64,000 bases of DNA from WHSW01 sp963767475 (GCA_963767475.1 CAVYEI010000003.1:930001-994000), one strand, 5' to 3'; positions 1 through 8,985 are shown, counted from the first letter of the stretch. Notes: generated by a model from the letters alone, not told the origin. Numbers and translations are program-made.

Positions 1-1
1 T

Positions 2-1528
2 GAGGAGCGCACAGCCGCGGTGGGAGAGTTCCTGTTCCGGATCGGCGACGCGCGTTACCCGTTGATCGTCGTCCTCGAAGGCGAGGCCGCGATCCTCGAC
101 CGAGCCGGGAACGAGATCGCCCGCCAAGGCGCGAGCGGCTTCCTCGCCGAGATGAACCTGCTCACGGGGCAGACGGTCTACGTCGACGCCGTCGTCACAG
201 AGCCGATGCGCTACATCGCCGTCGACCGCGACGACCTGCGGCCGTTGCTGTTCGACGACGCTGCGCTCGCCGACGTTCTGCTGAACACGTTCATCCGCCG
301 CCGCGAGATCCTCCAGCAGCGCGAGGATGTCGGCCTGGAGGTCATCGGGCCGCGCTCGTCGGCAGCCACTCGTCGCCTGCTCGAGTATGCGCGCCGCAGT
401 CTCCTCCCGCATGTGTGGCGCGACAGCGAGCGAGACGAGGATGTGGCGGCGATCGCCGCCGAGTTCGAAGCGGACGAGCTGCCGCTGGTTCGCCTGCCCG
501 GCGGGACCGAGCTCCGCAACCCCAGCAACGGCGAGCTCTGGCGAGCGCTGGGAATCGGACTCAAGCTCGAGTCCCGCGAGGAGGTCGACCTGGCCGTGAT
601 CGGAGGCGGTCCGGCCGGTCTCGGCGCGGCCGTGTACGGAGCCTCCGAGGGGCTCGAGACCCTGGTCGTGGAAAGCACGGTCCTCGGCGGCCAAGCGGGA
701 GCCTCACGCCGGATCGAGAACTACCTCGGGTTCCCGGCGGGGATCAGCGGCAGCGAGCTGACCGGGCGGGCGGTCGCACAGGCACTCAAGTTCGGCGCCC
801 GGGCGGCGACTCCGTACCGCGCGCTGGCGCTCGAGCCGGGCAACGGCTCACACCGAATCGAGCTCGAGGAGGGGCACGTGGTCGTCGCCCGCGCGATCGT
901 GATCGCCACCGGAGCTCAGTACCGGCGCCTGCCCGTCGACGGCCTCGAGGACTACGAGGGCGTCAGCCTCTTCTACGCCGCCGGCCCGCCCGAGGCCCGC
1001 AGCTGCGCCGGCACCCGGGTAGCGGTCGTCGGCGGCGGCAACTCCGCGGGACAGGCCGCGGTCTGGCTTGCCCGCGGCGGCGCCCTGGTGACCCTCCTTC
1101 ACCGGCGGGCCGAGCTGCGCGAGACGATGTCCGACTACCTGCTGCCCGAGCTCGACCGCTTCGGCGTCGCCGTGCGCGACCGCAGCGAGGTGGTCGAGCT
1201 TCATGGGTCGGGCGGCGAGCTTGAGGCGGTGACGCTGAAGGACGGCACGAGGCTCCCCTTTGCCTCGATGTTCTGCTTTCTGGGAGCCGATCCGTGCACC
1301 GACTGGATCGGCGACGTCGTCGCCAGGGACGAACACGGTTTCATTCTCACCGGCGAGGCCGCCGGCGCCGTCGGGCTGCTCGAGACCAGCGTCCCGGGCA
1401 TCTATGCGGCCGGCGACGTTCGCGCGGGCTCAACCAAGCGCTGCGCGACGGCGGTCGGCGAGGGCGCGGCGGTGGTCGGGTTGATCCACGAGCAGCTCGA
1501 AAGCGTTCCCCTGAATGCCCGCGCTTAA
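2..1528 (+). CDS. Thioredoxin-reductase-like FAD oxidoreductase with N-terminal cyclic-nucleotide-binding-type domain (5' partial)
   Basis: The frame is open through the left edge, so the true start lies outside the window; the first in-frame GTG is at 20. About the first 95 visible residues look like the end of a cNMP-binding (Crp-type) beta roll (VVLEGEAAILDR, GFLAEMNLLTGQ). A degenerate thioredoxin-like linker follows (LPLVRLPGGTELRNPSNGEL). The rest is a TrxR-type FAD/NAD(P)H module: FAD site VIGGGPAGLGAAV, NAD(P) site VVGGGNSAGQAAVWLARGG, and C-terminal GIYAAGDVRAGSTKR. The redox CxxC that normally lies just before the NADP site is absent (FYAAGPPEARSCAG), so it probably does not reduce thioredoxin by the classical disulfide route. 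A homologous catalytic module with a different sensor lies at 2382-4079. Family call firm; substrate unknown. Confidence 0.9.
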   Translation, partial: EERTAAVGEFLFRIGDARYPLIVVLEGEAAILDRAGNEIARQGASGFLAEMNLLTGQTVYVDAVVTEPMRYIAVDRDDLRPLLFDDAALADVLLNTFIRRREILQQREDVGLEVIGPRSSAATRRLLEYARRSLLPHVWRDSERDEDVAAIAAEFEADELPLVRLPGGTELRNPSNGELWRALGIGLKLESREEVDLAVIGGGPAGLGAAVYGASEGLETLVVESTVLGGQAGASRRIENYLGFPAGISGSELTGRAVAQALKFGARAATPYRALALEPGNGSHRIELEEGHVVVARAIVIATGAQYRRLPVDGLEDYEGVSLFYAAGPPEARSCAGTRVAVVGGGNSAGQAAVWLARGGALVTLLHRRAELRETMSDYLLPELDRFGVAVRDRSEVVELHGSGGELEAVTLKDGTRLPFASMFCFLGADPCTDWIGDVVARDEHGFILTGEAAGAVGLLETSVPGIYAAGDVRAGSTKRCATAVGEGAAVVGLIHEQLESVPLNARA

Positions 1529-1555
1529 GCGGTCCTCGATCGCGTCGCCTGCCCG

Positions 1556-2376
1556 GACATCCCTTCGCAGCAATTGGAGCAGTTCTCCTCGTGTGCGCGC
1601 TGCCCACGCCGGCCACCGGGACCGACCCGATCGCGCGCCCCGAGCCGAGAACCCTGAGCGCGTCGTGGGGTACCGACAATGCCGTCGGCTGTCCGAGCGG
1701 CGAACAGGGTCTCGACAACATCCCCGTCACCTTCAACTGGTTCATCCGTCGCGTCATCGATTCAGACCACGGACTTCCGGGTCGTGCGAAGCGATGGAAG
1801 CGTCGCGCACGCCGACCTGCGCCCTTCAGTTCCCGCCGGACGAGTCGGACGAGGGCCAGACGGTGAATCTGATCGGCGACTTCGGCGACTCGGTGAGCGG
1901 CCCGACGCCGGATGCGATTCGCATCGTCGGGGCGCTGCAGGGCAGGGCTCCCGGAGCGATTCGATGGCGGCAGATCCCGCGCTTGCCGAAGGCCGAGGTG
2001 GAGCCGCTGGCCGGAGGCCCGTACATCGTCGATGCGTGGACGCTGACGCCGGCGATCTATCACGGTGACGCCAACCGTTGCACGGTCGGCAAGACGTTCG
2101 TACGCGTGATGTGGTCCAACGGGCTCACGGCCTTCCCCAGCGGGTGATGAGGTTGGCGCCCCCGTCGTCGCGTCCTACCGCGCCGTCTACAAGCTGCCGA
2201 ACGGCAAGCTCGTCCGAGTTGCCCCGCTCGATGTCGCCGACCTCGACGATCATCCGAGCTCGGCCAACGCCGACAACATGCATGATCTCTGCCTCCCGCG
2301 CGCCCCCCGTGGTGCGAAGCTCACGAGAGTGACGATCGGCGCCGGACTGATTCAAGACCCCAATGGCGATCCGAAC
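1556..2376 (+). pseudogene. Multiply frameshifted secreted protein
   Basis: Coherent protein appears in turn in three plus frames. It begins with a signal-peptide-like stretch (FAAIGAVLLVCALPTPATG, about 1561-1617) and GTDNAVGCPSGEQGLDNIPV. It moves to a second frame near 1765 (TTDFRVVRSDGSVAHA), then a third near 1820 (CALQFPPDESDEGQTVNLIG to SNGLTAFPSG). A stop at 2145 is bypassed by a further shift into VASYRAVYKLPNGKLVRVAP, which runs to about 2376. No ATG or GTG is in frame before the signal peptide. I do not recognise the family. At least three frame changes in 800 bases mean a decayed gene unless the assembly is faulty here. Confidence 0.6.
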
Positions 2377-2381
2377 GACGC

Positions 2382-4079
2382 TCAGAGGTTCAGAGCACCG
2401 CGGCCTGGGCCGGCTTCCAGCCGCTCGGCTGCGAACAGGCTGTGGACGAGCTGGATCGCAATCGACCCCTCTCCGGCCGCGGAGGCCACCCGCTTGATCG
2501 ACCCATGGCGCACGTCGCCCGTTGCGAACACGCCCGGCATGCTCGTTTCAAGCAACGACGGCTGGCGCTCGAGCGGCCATCGGTGATCGTCTGCGAGATC
2601 GGTGCCGGTGAGCAGAAACCCCTGCTGGTCCCTGGCGATCTCTTCGGGCAGCCAATCGGTCCGCGGGCGGGCCCCGACGAGCACGAACAGCCCATCCGCG
2701 GGGACCGTCTCGTCTTCTCCCGCGGCCTCCCCGCGGAGTTCCAAGTACTCGAGGCGTCCGTCGCCTCCCCCACCGACCACTTCGGTGCCGAGGCGGACGT
2801 CGACGTTCGGCGTCGCCTCCAATTCGTGCACCAGATACTGCGACATCCGGGCATCAAGACTGTGTGTACGCACGACGAGCGTGACCCGGCTGGCGTAGTC
2901 GGCCAGGTGCAACGCCGCCTGCCCCGCTGAGTTGGCGCCACCGACGACGTAAGCGTCCTTGCCGACCATCGCTGGGGCCTCCGACACCGTGCCGCCATAG
3001 AAGACTCCGGCCCCGGTCAGCGATTCGAGCGCGGGGACCCCCAGCCTGCGATACGTGGCGCCCATGGCGAGAATCACCGCTCGGGCGCTTACGTGCCGAT
3101 CGTCGGAGAGGGTCACCGCCAGCCGGTCACCGACGCGACTGAGGTCGGTCACCGCCTGCATGAAGGTGAACTTCGCCCCGAAGACCCAGGCCTGCTCGTA
3201 GGCCTGCTGACCGAGCCGGCGGCCGCTGATCCCACGCGGAAACCCGAGGTAGTTCCGGATCAGCGAACTCGAGGTCGCCTGTCCACCGATCCCGCCCTCG
3301 TCGACGACCAGGGTGTCCAGCCCTTCGGACGCGCCATGGACCGCCGCCGCCAGGCCGGCCGGTCCGGCACCGATGATGATCACGTCGAAAGCCTCCCCCT
3401 CATGGTCGATCGCGGTCCCGGTGGCGTCTGCGATCTCCCTGTTCGTGGGGTTGTTGAGCACCTTCCCGTCGGGAAAAATCAGGCATGGGAGCTGAGTGTC
3501 AGGACCCGCCTCGGCAAGCGCGCTGCGGCCCTCCCTCGACTGACTCAGATAGAAGGCGTGCGGGATCGCGCAGCGCTGCAGCGTCGACCTCAGCTCGTGC
3601 GCTCTCCCTTCCCAGGTCTCGCCCACGACGAGGGTCGTGTGCGGCGCGATCCGCCGAGCCTCCGTCCAGTCCAGCAGCAGGCCCGAAATCGTATGGTGAA
3701 ACAACTCGTCCGGCGAGACCGCCGGCCTGAGTAGGTAGTAGTCGATCTGACCCAGGGCCATCGAGTCGAAGATCGCCTTGGCCGTTGGCAGATGGCCCCA
3801 GTCGCCCCAAGCAACCAGCAGGCCACGCCTGGCGTGGGCGTGGAGCTGGCGTGCGCGTTCGAGCAACTCGCCCCCGGTCGTTTCGGCGAACCATTGCCCC
3901 GCCAATACCAAGGCGACTTCTTCACCGGCATCCGACAGCTGGGTCAACGTCGCGAGCGCCTCGTCCGGCGACGCCGTACAGATGATCCGGTAGCTGCCTT
4001 CGTAGCGGCTTCGCAACTCCCGCTCGATGTCGCCCAGCGCGGGATCGGCGTCGACAGCTAAGAGCGCGGGAACGGACAT
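2382..4079 (-). CDS. Receiver-like / thioredoxin-like / thioredoxin-reductase-like fusion flavoprotein
   Basis: 565 residues, ATG start. Residues 1-145 have the shape of a response-regulator receiver, but the phospho-acceptor strand reads VALVLAGQW with no Asp and the conserved Lys region reads YYLLRPA, so it is probably a pseudo-receiver. Residues about 147-225 are a thioredoxin/glutaredoxin-like fold with a single Cys (QRCAIPHAFY, LPCLIFPDGKVLNNPTNRE). The rest is TrxR-like: FAD site IIGAGPAGLAAAVHGASEG, NAD(P) site VVGGANSAGQAALHLADYA, GVFATGDVRHGSIKR. The active-site CxxC is missing (GVFYGGTVSEAPAMVG). It shares its catalytic half with the gene at 2-1528. It is divergent from the NTF2-like gene at 4202. 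A redox-stress role is inference only. Confidence 0.88.
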   Translation of the reverse strand: MSVPALLAVDADPALGDIERELRSRYEGSYRIICTASPDEALATLTQLSDAGEEVALVLAGQWFAETTGGELLERARQLHAHARRGLLVAWGDWGHLPTAKAIFDSMALGQIDYYLLRPAVSPDELFHHTISGLLLDWTEARRIAPHTTLVVGETWEGRAHELRSTLQRCAIPHAFYLSQSREGRSALAEAGPDTQLPCLIFPDGKVLNNPTNREIADATGTAIDHEGEAFDVIIIGAGPAGLAAAVHGASEGLDTLVVDEGGIGGQATSSSLIRNYLGFPRGISGRRLGQQAYEQAWVFGAKFTFMQAVTDLSRVGDRLAVTLSDDRHVSARAVILAMGATYRRLGVPALESLTGAGVFYGGTVSEAPAMVGKDAYVVGGANSAGQAALHLADYASRVTLVVRTHSLDARMSQYLVHELEATPNVDVRLGTEVVGGGGDGRLEYLELRGEAAGEDETVPADGLFVLVGARPRTDWLPEEIARDQQGFLLTGTDLADDHRWPLERQPSLLETSMPGVFATGDVRHGSIKRVASAAGEGSIAIQLVHSLFAAERLEAGPGRGALNL

Positions 4080-4122
4080 TGGAGCCGAGCACAGACTAGA
4101 GCGCGGGGCGGGGAACCCCCGT

Positions 4123-4139
4123 GCCCGGGCGCCCCGGGC
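4123..4139. other. GC-rich hairpin in divergent intergenic region
   Basis: Inverted repeat with 7-base arms GCCCGGG and CCCGGGC and a 3-base loop, between the divergent genes starting at 4079 and 4202. There is no T-tract, so it is not a classical terminator. It could be a regulator site or a 5'-UTR structure. Confidence 0.35.
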
Positions 4140-4201
4140 GATGAGTTTCGCGCGCTCCCCTAGTCGGTAGGGATGACCCCGATCCGCCGAGGAGCGTGCG
4201 C

Positions 4202-4567
4202 ATGTCAGCGAAGAAGGACGTAGTCCGCAAGTACATCGACGGCTTCACCAAGTCCGACCACGAACAGATCCTCTCCTGCCTGACCGAGGACATCGAGTGG
4301 ACGGTGTTCGGGGCCTTCCGCCTGCGGGGCAAGGCGGCCTACGACGCCGAGATCGAAAATCCCGCGTTCAGCGGCAGTCCGAAGATCGAGATCGACCGGC
4401 TGGTCGAGGAGGGCGACGTGGTGATGGCCGAGATGACGCTCGAGGCGCAGCGCGCCGGTGGCGAGACCATGCGGGCGGCGATGGGCGAGGTGTTCGTGTT
4501 CGACGGCGACCTGATCACCGAGCGCCGGGCATACGTGATCGAGCTCAAGCAGAACGATTACAGCTAG
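4202..4567 (+). CDS. NTF2-like / SnoaL-type protein
   Basis: 121 residues with the cone-fold pattern of SnoaL/ketosteroid-isomerase-like proteins: an N-terminal helix (VVRKYIDGFTKSDHEQILSC), LTEDIEWTVFGAF, then a curved sheet ending GEVFVFDGDLITERRAYVIE. The ATG at 4202 is preferred because AGGAG lies 7 bases upstream (4190-4194); an in-frame GTG at 4196 has no such site. Members bind or isomerise small hydrophobic molecules, and many have no known reaction. Its stop overlaps the convergent lipoprotein stop in the shared CTAG at 4564-4567. Confidence 0.82.
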   Translation: MSAKKDVVRKYIDGFTKSDHEQILSCLTEDIEWTVFGAFRLRGKAAYDAEIENPAFSGSPKIEIDRLVEEGDVVMAEMTLEAQRAGGETMRAAMGEVFVFDGDLITERRAYVIELKQNDYS

Positions 4568-5165
4568 GCAATCGGCACGCCTGTGATCGTGCCGACGCTT
4601 CCGGGGAAGCTCACGTTCAGCTCCGCGACCGTCGGCGGCGGCGCATCGAAGGTCGCATAGATGTTCACCCGCTGGTTGCCGGCGAGCGTGAACGGCAGCT
4701 CGTCGCTGCAGAGGCAGCCTTCGCCCGGGTTGCGGATCACGCGATATTCGGTGCCGCTGGCCGGATCGATCAGAACCAATCCATCGGCGGCGGTGCCGCT
4801 GCCGGAGTCGTCGAGCTGCGTGTAGAAGACGTCGGAGTCGTTCGAAGAGGTGTTCGCGACGGTGAAATTGAGCGTCGCGAACTCGTCGTCGCGGGTCAAC
4901 TCCGTGATCTCGACGTCACCGGCACTCCGGCGATCGTCGTCTGCGTCGAGCCGATCACCTCACCGGTCTGAGTGCCGGCATCGGGCTCGGTCGTCGCCGG
5001 CTCGGTCGTTGGCGTTGTCGTCGTCGGCGTCGTCGTCTCGGGGACCTCCTCGGCGAAGGCGGGTGGGGCGGTGACCGTGGTCTCGCCGCCGCCGCAACCG
5101 GCGATGGCGCTCGCTCCTAGCGCGGCAAGGGCGGCGATCGCCAGTCTTTGTCGGACGGTTGACAT
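4564..5165 (-). pseudogene. Frameshifted lipoprotein with Thr/Pro-rich linker
   Basis: The first frame starts at ATG 5165, nine bases after AGGAG. It has a short n-region, a hydrophobic stretch and a lipobox (AIAALAALGASAIAGCGGG), then a Thr/Pro/Glu-rich linker (ETTTPTTTTPTTEPATTEP). That frame stops near 4890. A second frame carries on coherently (GDVEITELTRDDEFATLNF to FPGSVGTITGVPIA), a beta-sandwich resembling DUF4352-type extracellular domains, and stops at 4564. One base change near 4915 rejoins the two parts, so this is either a recent pseudogene or a sequencing error. It is divergent from the LuxR gene and would be anchored on the outer face of the membrane. Confidence 0.7.
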
Positions 5166-5295
5166 CGGATCCATCTCCTGGCTTCGGGAACGTCCCCAGC
5201 CTCCCGGGCCGCAGTCGCCCGGCCAAGACCGCGACTGAGGGGTCTTCGGCTCCGCCGCCCCCACGGGTTGGGGGTTTGGCATCGACGAATTTGGT

Positions 5296-5316
5296 AACCC
5301 CCCAAGTTGAGGGGTT
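5296..5316. promoter_or_regulatory. 21-bp near-perfect palindrome, candidate operator
   Basis: AACCCC-c-CAA-g-TTG-a-GGGGTT is symmetric at every paired position but one. It lies between the divergent lipoprotein (start 5165) and LuxR gene (start 5352). Further G-rich half-site-like sequence (GGGTTGGGGGTTT) lies just upstream at about 5266. Autoregulation by the adjacent LuxR protein is a reasonable guess. Confidence 0.45.
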
Positions 5317-5351
5317 GTCAATCGCAGGCGACTCGTCAGCCTGAAACCGTC

Positions 5352-6506
5352 GTGCCGACGCTGGAAGCCACAGCCGCGCATCACCGCGACGCGCTCATCG
5401 AGCGGGTCGGTGACGCCGGGAGCATCCAGGAGCTCTACGGCACCGCCTCCGAGCGCCTCCAGCGACTCGTGCCCTTCGATGCCGCGGTCTGGCTGACCAC
5501 CGATCCGGCGACGAACCTGCCGACCGCGCCCACCCGCTCGGAGAACGTCGCCCACGTCTGCCGCGGGGACATCCACTCGTGCGTTCGCGTCTGGGAGGAC
5601 GAGTTTCTGGTCGAGGACGTGAACCAATACCGACACCTCGCGCGCTCGGAGACTCCGGCGGCCGGCTTGCGCGAAACAACCGACGACCGGCCGGCGCGCA
5701 GCGCCCGCTACCGCGACCTGCTGCGGCCCAATGGCTTCGATGACGAGCTGCGCGCGGTGATGCGGGTGGACGGGAGCCCCTGGGCCGCGGTCTGCCTGCT
5801 GCGAGAGCGTGGACGGCCGGCGTTCCGCGAGCGGGAGACCGAGCTCGTCGCCAGCCTCTCGGCGCCGTTCGGCGGCGCGGTGCGCGAGCACGCCCGCTCA
5901 GCAGCGGATCAGCCGCTCCAAGGCGAGCAGGCCGGCCCCGGTCTGGTGCTGTTCGCCCCCGACGGAGAGCTGGCCTCCGTCAACGACGACGCGCTCGCAT
6001 GGCTCGAGCAACTCCCGGCGGATCCCGAGCAGACGGACATCTTCGGGGTCCGGCTGCCGATGGTGGTCGCCGGCACGGTGGCGCGCGCACGAGCGGTCGC
6101 CGAGGAGCGCGACCACCGCCCCGCCCGGGCGCGGGTGCGGTCCAGGGCGTCCGGTCGCTGGCTCGTCTGCCACGCGTCGTGCATGCGCAATACGAACGGG
6201 GAGCTTGGAGATACGGCGCTGGTGATCGAGCCGGCGAAGGCGGCGGAGATCGCGCCGATCATCGTCGAGGCGTACGAGCTCACGGCGCGCGAACGGGAGA
6301 TCACGCAGCTGATCTCCCAGGGCTTCGCCACCGCCGAGATCGCTGATCGCCTCTACCTCTCCGTGCACACCGTGCGCGACTACGTCAAGGCGATCTTCGA
6401 GAAGCTCGGGGTCTCCAGCAGGGGTGAGCTGGTGGCGAAGCTGTTCGCGGAGCATTACGCGCCGATCCACCTCGACCCGAACAGGCACGAGCTCGTAGGC
6501 GACTAG
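5352..6506 (+). CDS. LuxR-family transcriptional regulator with GAF-like N-terminus
   Basis: About 384 residues. The C-terminal 65 residues are a clear GerE/LuxR helix-turn-helix (LTAREREITQLISQGFATAE, then IADRLYLSVHTVRDYVKAIF and LGVSSRGELVAKLF). The N-terminal part (RLQRLVPFDAAVWLTTDP) resembles GAF-type sensor domains, and a second PAS-like stretch surrounds GLVLFAPDGELASVNDDALA. I prefer GTG 5352 over TTG 5307 because the TTG lies inside the palindrome at 5296-5316. The signal is unknown. The opposite strand stays open through the 3' half of this gene (see the ligase-like gene). Confidence 0.85.
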   Translation: MPTLEATAAHHRDALIERVGDAGSIQELYGTASERLQRLVPFDAAVWLTTDPATNLPTAPTRSENVAHVCRGDIHSCVRVWEDEFLVEDVNQYRHLARSETPAAGLRETTDDRPARSARYRDLLRPNGFDDELRAVMRVDGSPWAAVCLLRERGRPAFRERETELVASLSAPFGGAVREHARSAADQPLQGEQAGPGLVLFAPDGELASVNDDALAWLEQLPADPEQTDIFGVRLPMVVAGTVARARAVAEERDHRPARARVRSRASGRWLVCHASCMRNTNGELGDTALVIEPAKAAEIAPIIVEAYELTAREREITQLISQGFATAEIADRLYLSVHTVRDYVKAIFEKLGVSSRGELVAKLFAEHYAPIHLDPNRHELVGD

Positions 6507-7958
6507 CTCGGCGGCTGTGCTCGCGCCGTTCGTCCCGGGAAGACGCGGCGGTCCCGATCCGGCGCTGATCACGGCCCCGAGGGCGAGCGCCCAGACGGCG
6601 CCGGCGCCGGCGAGGTGCCAGGGGAAGTCGACGAGGTTGGCGAGCAGGAAGCCGGCGACCGCCGGGCCGGCGAGCCAAAGTGCGTGCGTGCGGCGGGCGC
6701 GAACGAGTGCCAGACCAACCGCGGCGTACAGCGCGAGCGCCGCGGCCGCACCGGCAATTCCGAGCTCGGCCCAGAGCTCGATCGGCAGATCATGGGCATA
6801 GAGGACCCGGTCCTCGTCCTGGTAGGGCCCCGAGGCGACGCCGTAGGTGTCGGCGCCATTGCCGGCGAAGGGACGGTCGAGGGCGGCCTCGTAGGCGGCC
6901 TCCCAAAGGGCGACCCGCCCATGCAGAAGTCCGGCATAAGGCTCGACCGCCTCCGTCCGTGCGTAGCACGACCGCTGCGGGTCGATCGCCGCGCCGCCGA
7001 TCGCAACCGCCGCGGCAACCGCGAGCGCGCACACCGGCCATCGTGATGAACCTCGCTCGCCGGCGAGCGGACGCCGCGCGAGCGCCCAGATCGCTGCCGC
7101 AACGACGGGGAGCATCGCAAGGGCCGCCACCCGTGAGCCCTCCCCGTCGAGCTCGCAAAGTGGCGCGTACCGCCCCGCGATCAGGTGAGCGGCAACCGCG
7201 GCCGCGATCACGACCAGCCCTGCGGCGGCGGCGAATCCGCGAGAACGTCCAATCGTCGCCTTCGGGAAGCCGACCGCGAGCGCGAGCACCGCCGCAGCGG
7301 CGAGCTCGTTATAGAGACTGTCCGAGAGTCCGACGACGGCCCCGGCGATCGCCGCCCCGGCCGCGGCGGCGAGCGCCACCGGGCGGTTGCGACCGGCCAT
7401 CGCCGTCAGCAGAATCGGCAAGGCCGCGGCCTGAAGCAGCGCGTTCGCGGGCCCGTACTCGAACATCCCGGCCGCCTGCCAGCTACCGCCGATCCGCTGC
7501 CCGTATGGGAACTCCTGCACCCCGGCCCCGAACAGGCCGACCAGCCCGCTGAGCGCCGCCAGGCCCGCGATCGCGGCGTAGATCGCAGTCCTGCCCCGCC
7601 GCTCGCTCGCGGCCACCGCGGCGCATGTCGCGAGCGCCGCGTAGCCGGCGACCACGAGCCCATAACGAATCGCGTCCGAGGGCTCGCCGATCGTCCAGGC
7701 GGCGCTCGCGGTCGCGAGGATCGCGAGCCCCGCCAGCACCAGGACGGGGGTCGCGCGTGCCGCGCGCAAGACCTCGTCGGGACGCCTCAGGGCCGTCGCC
7801 AGCAGCGCCGAGCCGGCGAGCAGCGCGAACAGCGCCCTGGCGGCATCGGGAAAGCCGCCGCGGGCGAGCACCGCGACCGCGGCGGCGAGCACTGTGAGGG
7901 CGACCGGCAGCCCAAGGGCCGAGCCGGAAGGCGCGAGCGACGACCTACGTGTCGCCAA
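6503..7958 (-). CDS. O-antigen-ligase-like polytopic membrane protein
   Basis: Alternating hydrophobic segments give about 10-12 membrane helices (ALGLPVALTVLAAAVAVLA, ALPILLTAMAGR, LVVIAAAVAAHLIAG). A Wzy_C-type periplasmic signature follows: HGRVALWEAAYEAALDRPF, AGNGADTYGVASG and YAHDLPIELWAELGIAG. Such proteins polymerise or ligate surface glycans. The start is taken as TTG 7958; a clear start codon is lacking. The frame has no stop before 5898 and would overlap the LuxR gene by about 600 bases. In another frame a TAG lies at 6503-6505, sharing CTAG with the LuxR stop, which suggests a frameshift near the 3' end. The end given here is that inferred point. Confidence 0.6.
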
Positions 7959-8985
7959 TCGTGGCCAGCCTGTACTCCTTCGGCCGGCCGTTGGAGGGAC
8001 GCAGGATCGTCGCGGTCTTGTCGCCCCATTTCCCGGCCATCTCGCCCTGCACGTTGGACTCCGAGGAGGCGTTCTTGAGCTCGGTTTCGCCGTCGCCGAT
8101 GACGACCTTGGCGCGATTCTGCACTCCCTCGTCGCTGAGGTCGACGACCTTCGCGAGCTTGTCGAGGAAGTCAAGCTTCTTGCTCTTCAGCAACTTCTTC
8201 ACCAGCTCGCCGTGGATCCGCTCGTGGTCCTCCGTGGCCGCGGCGATCCGCTTGATGTCGTTCCTGTGCTCGCCGTCGTTGAGCTCGTAGACCGAGCCGC
8301 CCTGGAGCAGCTTGCGGTTGAGGACGATCGTCCGAACCACCTTCAGGTTGTGGTCGGTGACGTAGAAGAAGCCGTCGTAGGGGCCGCCGGGGTCGGTGAC
8401 CTGTTTCGTTTCGACGTCGTCGCCTTCCGGCCTGTGCAGCCAGTGATCGTTGCGATCGGGATCGCCCCCCTGGCCCCACTCGACCGTGCAGCGGTTGAAC
8501 CCGAAGACGAAGGCGCCGGCGTCGGTGCTGAAGGGGAAGTTCCCCGTGTCGGGCCTTGCGCCCTGATTGAACTTGACGTCCTTGAGCTTGCCGGTCACCT
8601 TGATCGTGGCGCTGTCGGTATTCGACTCCTCGCCGTCGCTCACGGTCAACGTCGCCGTCGTCGTGCAAACCGCGACGATTTTCGTCGTCGCCCCGGGACG
8701 CGTGGAGGGCCGTCCCTCGACGCCCCCCGGGCAGCTCGAGCTGAACGTCCAGGAGTACGAGGTGATCCGCGATGCCGGAGTCGATGCCGAGCCGTCGACG
8801 GTGATCTGCCCGCCACGCGCGACCGTGTACGGGCCGCCGGGGACGGCGTCGAGCTCCTCGTAGGCGCTGCCGCGGACGCTCGCTTTGGGCTCGCTCCATG
8901 CATGCGTTCCGACCAGTGCCCGGTCGACTCCACCATGGCTTGCCTGATCGGCGAACGAGGCGGCGCTGGCGCCGATCACGACCAA
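7945..8985 (-). CDS. Secreted PKD-domain protein
   Basis: About 346 residues. After a hydrophobic signal region (VFALVVIGASAASFADQA) comes a PKD/Ig-like domain (VPGGPYTVARGGQITVDGS, ITSYSWTFSSSCPGG, TATLTVSDGEESNTDSATI), then an unassigned region with many charged residues (KKLLKSKKLDFLDKLAKVVD). The listed start is a TTG; no ATG or GTG is in frame upstream. In another frame a GTG at 9043, six bases after AGAAGG, begins a plausible signal-peptide n-region (GSAARVGAQGG), so a frameshift near 9005 may have split the N-terminus. It overlaps the start of the ligase-like gene by 14 bases. Confidence 0.65.
   Translation of the reverse strand: MVVIGASAASFADQASHGGVDRALVGTHAWSEPKASVRGSAYEELDAVPGGPYTVARGGQITVDGSASTPASRITSYSWTFSSSCPGGVEGRPSTRPGATTKIVAVCTTTATLTVSDGEESNTDSATIKVTGKLKDVKFNQGARPDTGNFPFSTDAGAFVFGFNRCTVEWGQGGDPDRNDHWLHRPEGDDVETKQVTDPGGPYDGFFYVTDHNLKVVRTIVLNRKLLQGGSVYELNDGEHRNDIKRIAAATEDHERIHGELVKKLLKSKKLDFLDKLAKVVDLSDEGVQNRAKVVIGDGETELKNASSESNVQGEMAGKWGDKTATILRPSNGRPKEYRLATIGDT

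Noticed and set aside
1294..1555. Continuation of a plus-strand frame through the end of the first flavoprotein gene
   Set aside because: The part inside the flavoprotein is Arg-rich shadow. Only the segment after about 1556 reads as protein.
4970..5050. Short tandem repeat or CRISPR-like region in the lipoprotein gene
   Set aside because: The repetitive bases encode a Thr/Pro/Glu linker; there are no regular repeats with unique spacers.
5898..6502. C-terminal 200 residues of the ligase-like frame as real protein
   Set aside because: This part is antisense to the LuxR HTH and shows no hydrophobic or domain pattern; it is best explained by a missed stop after an indel.
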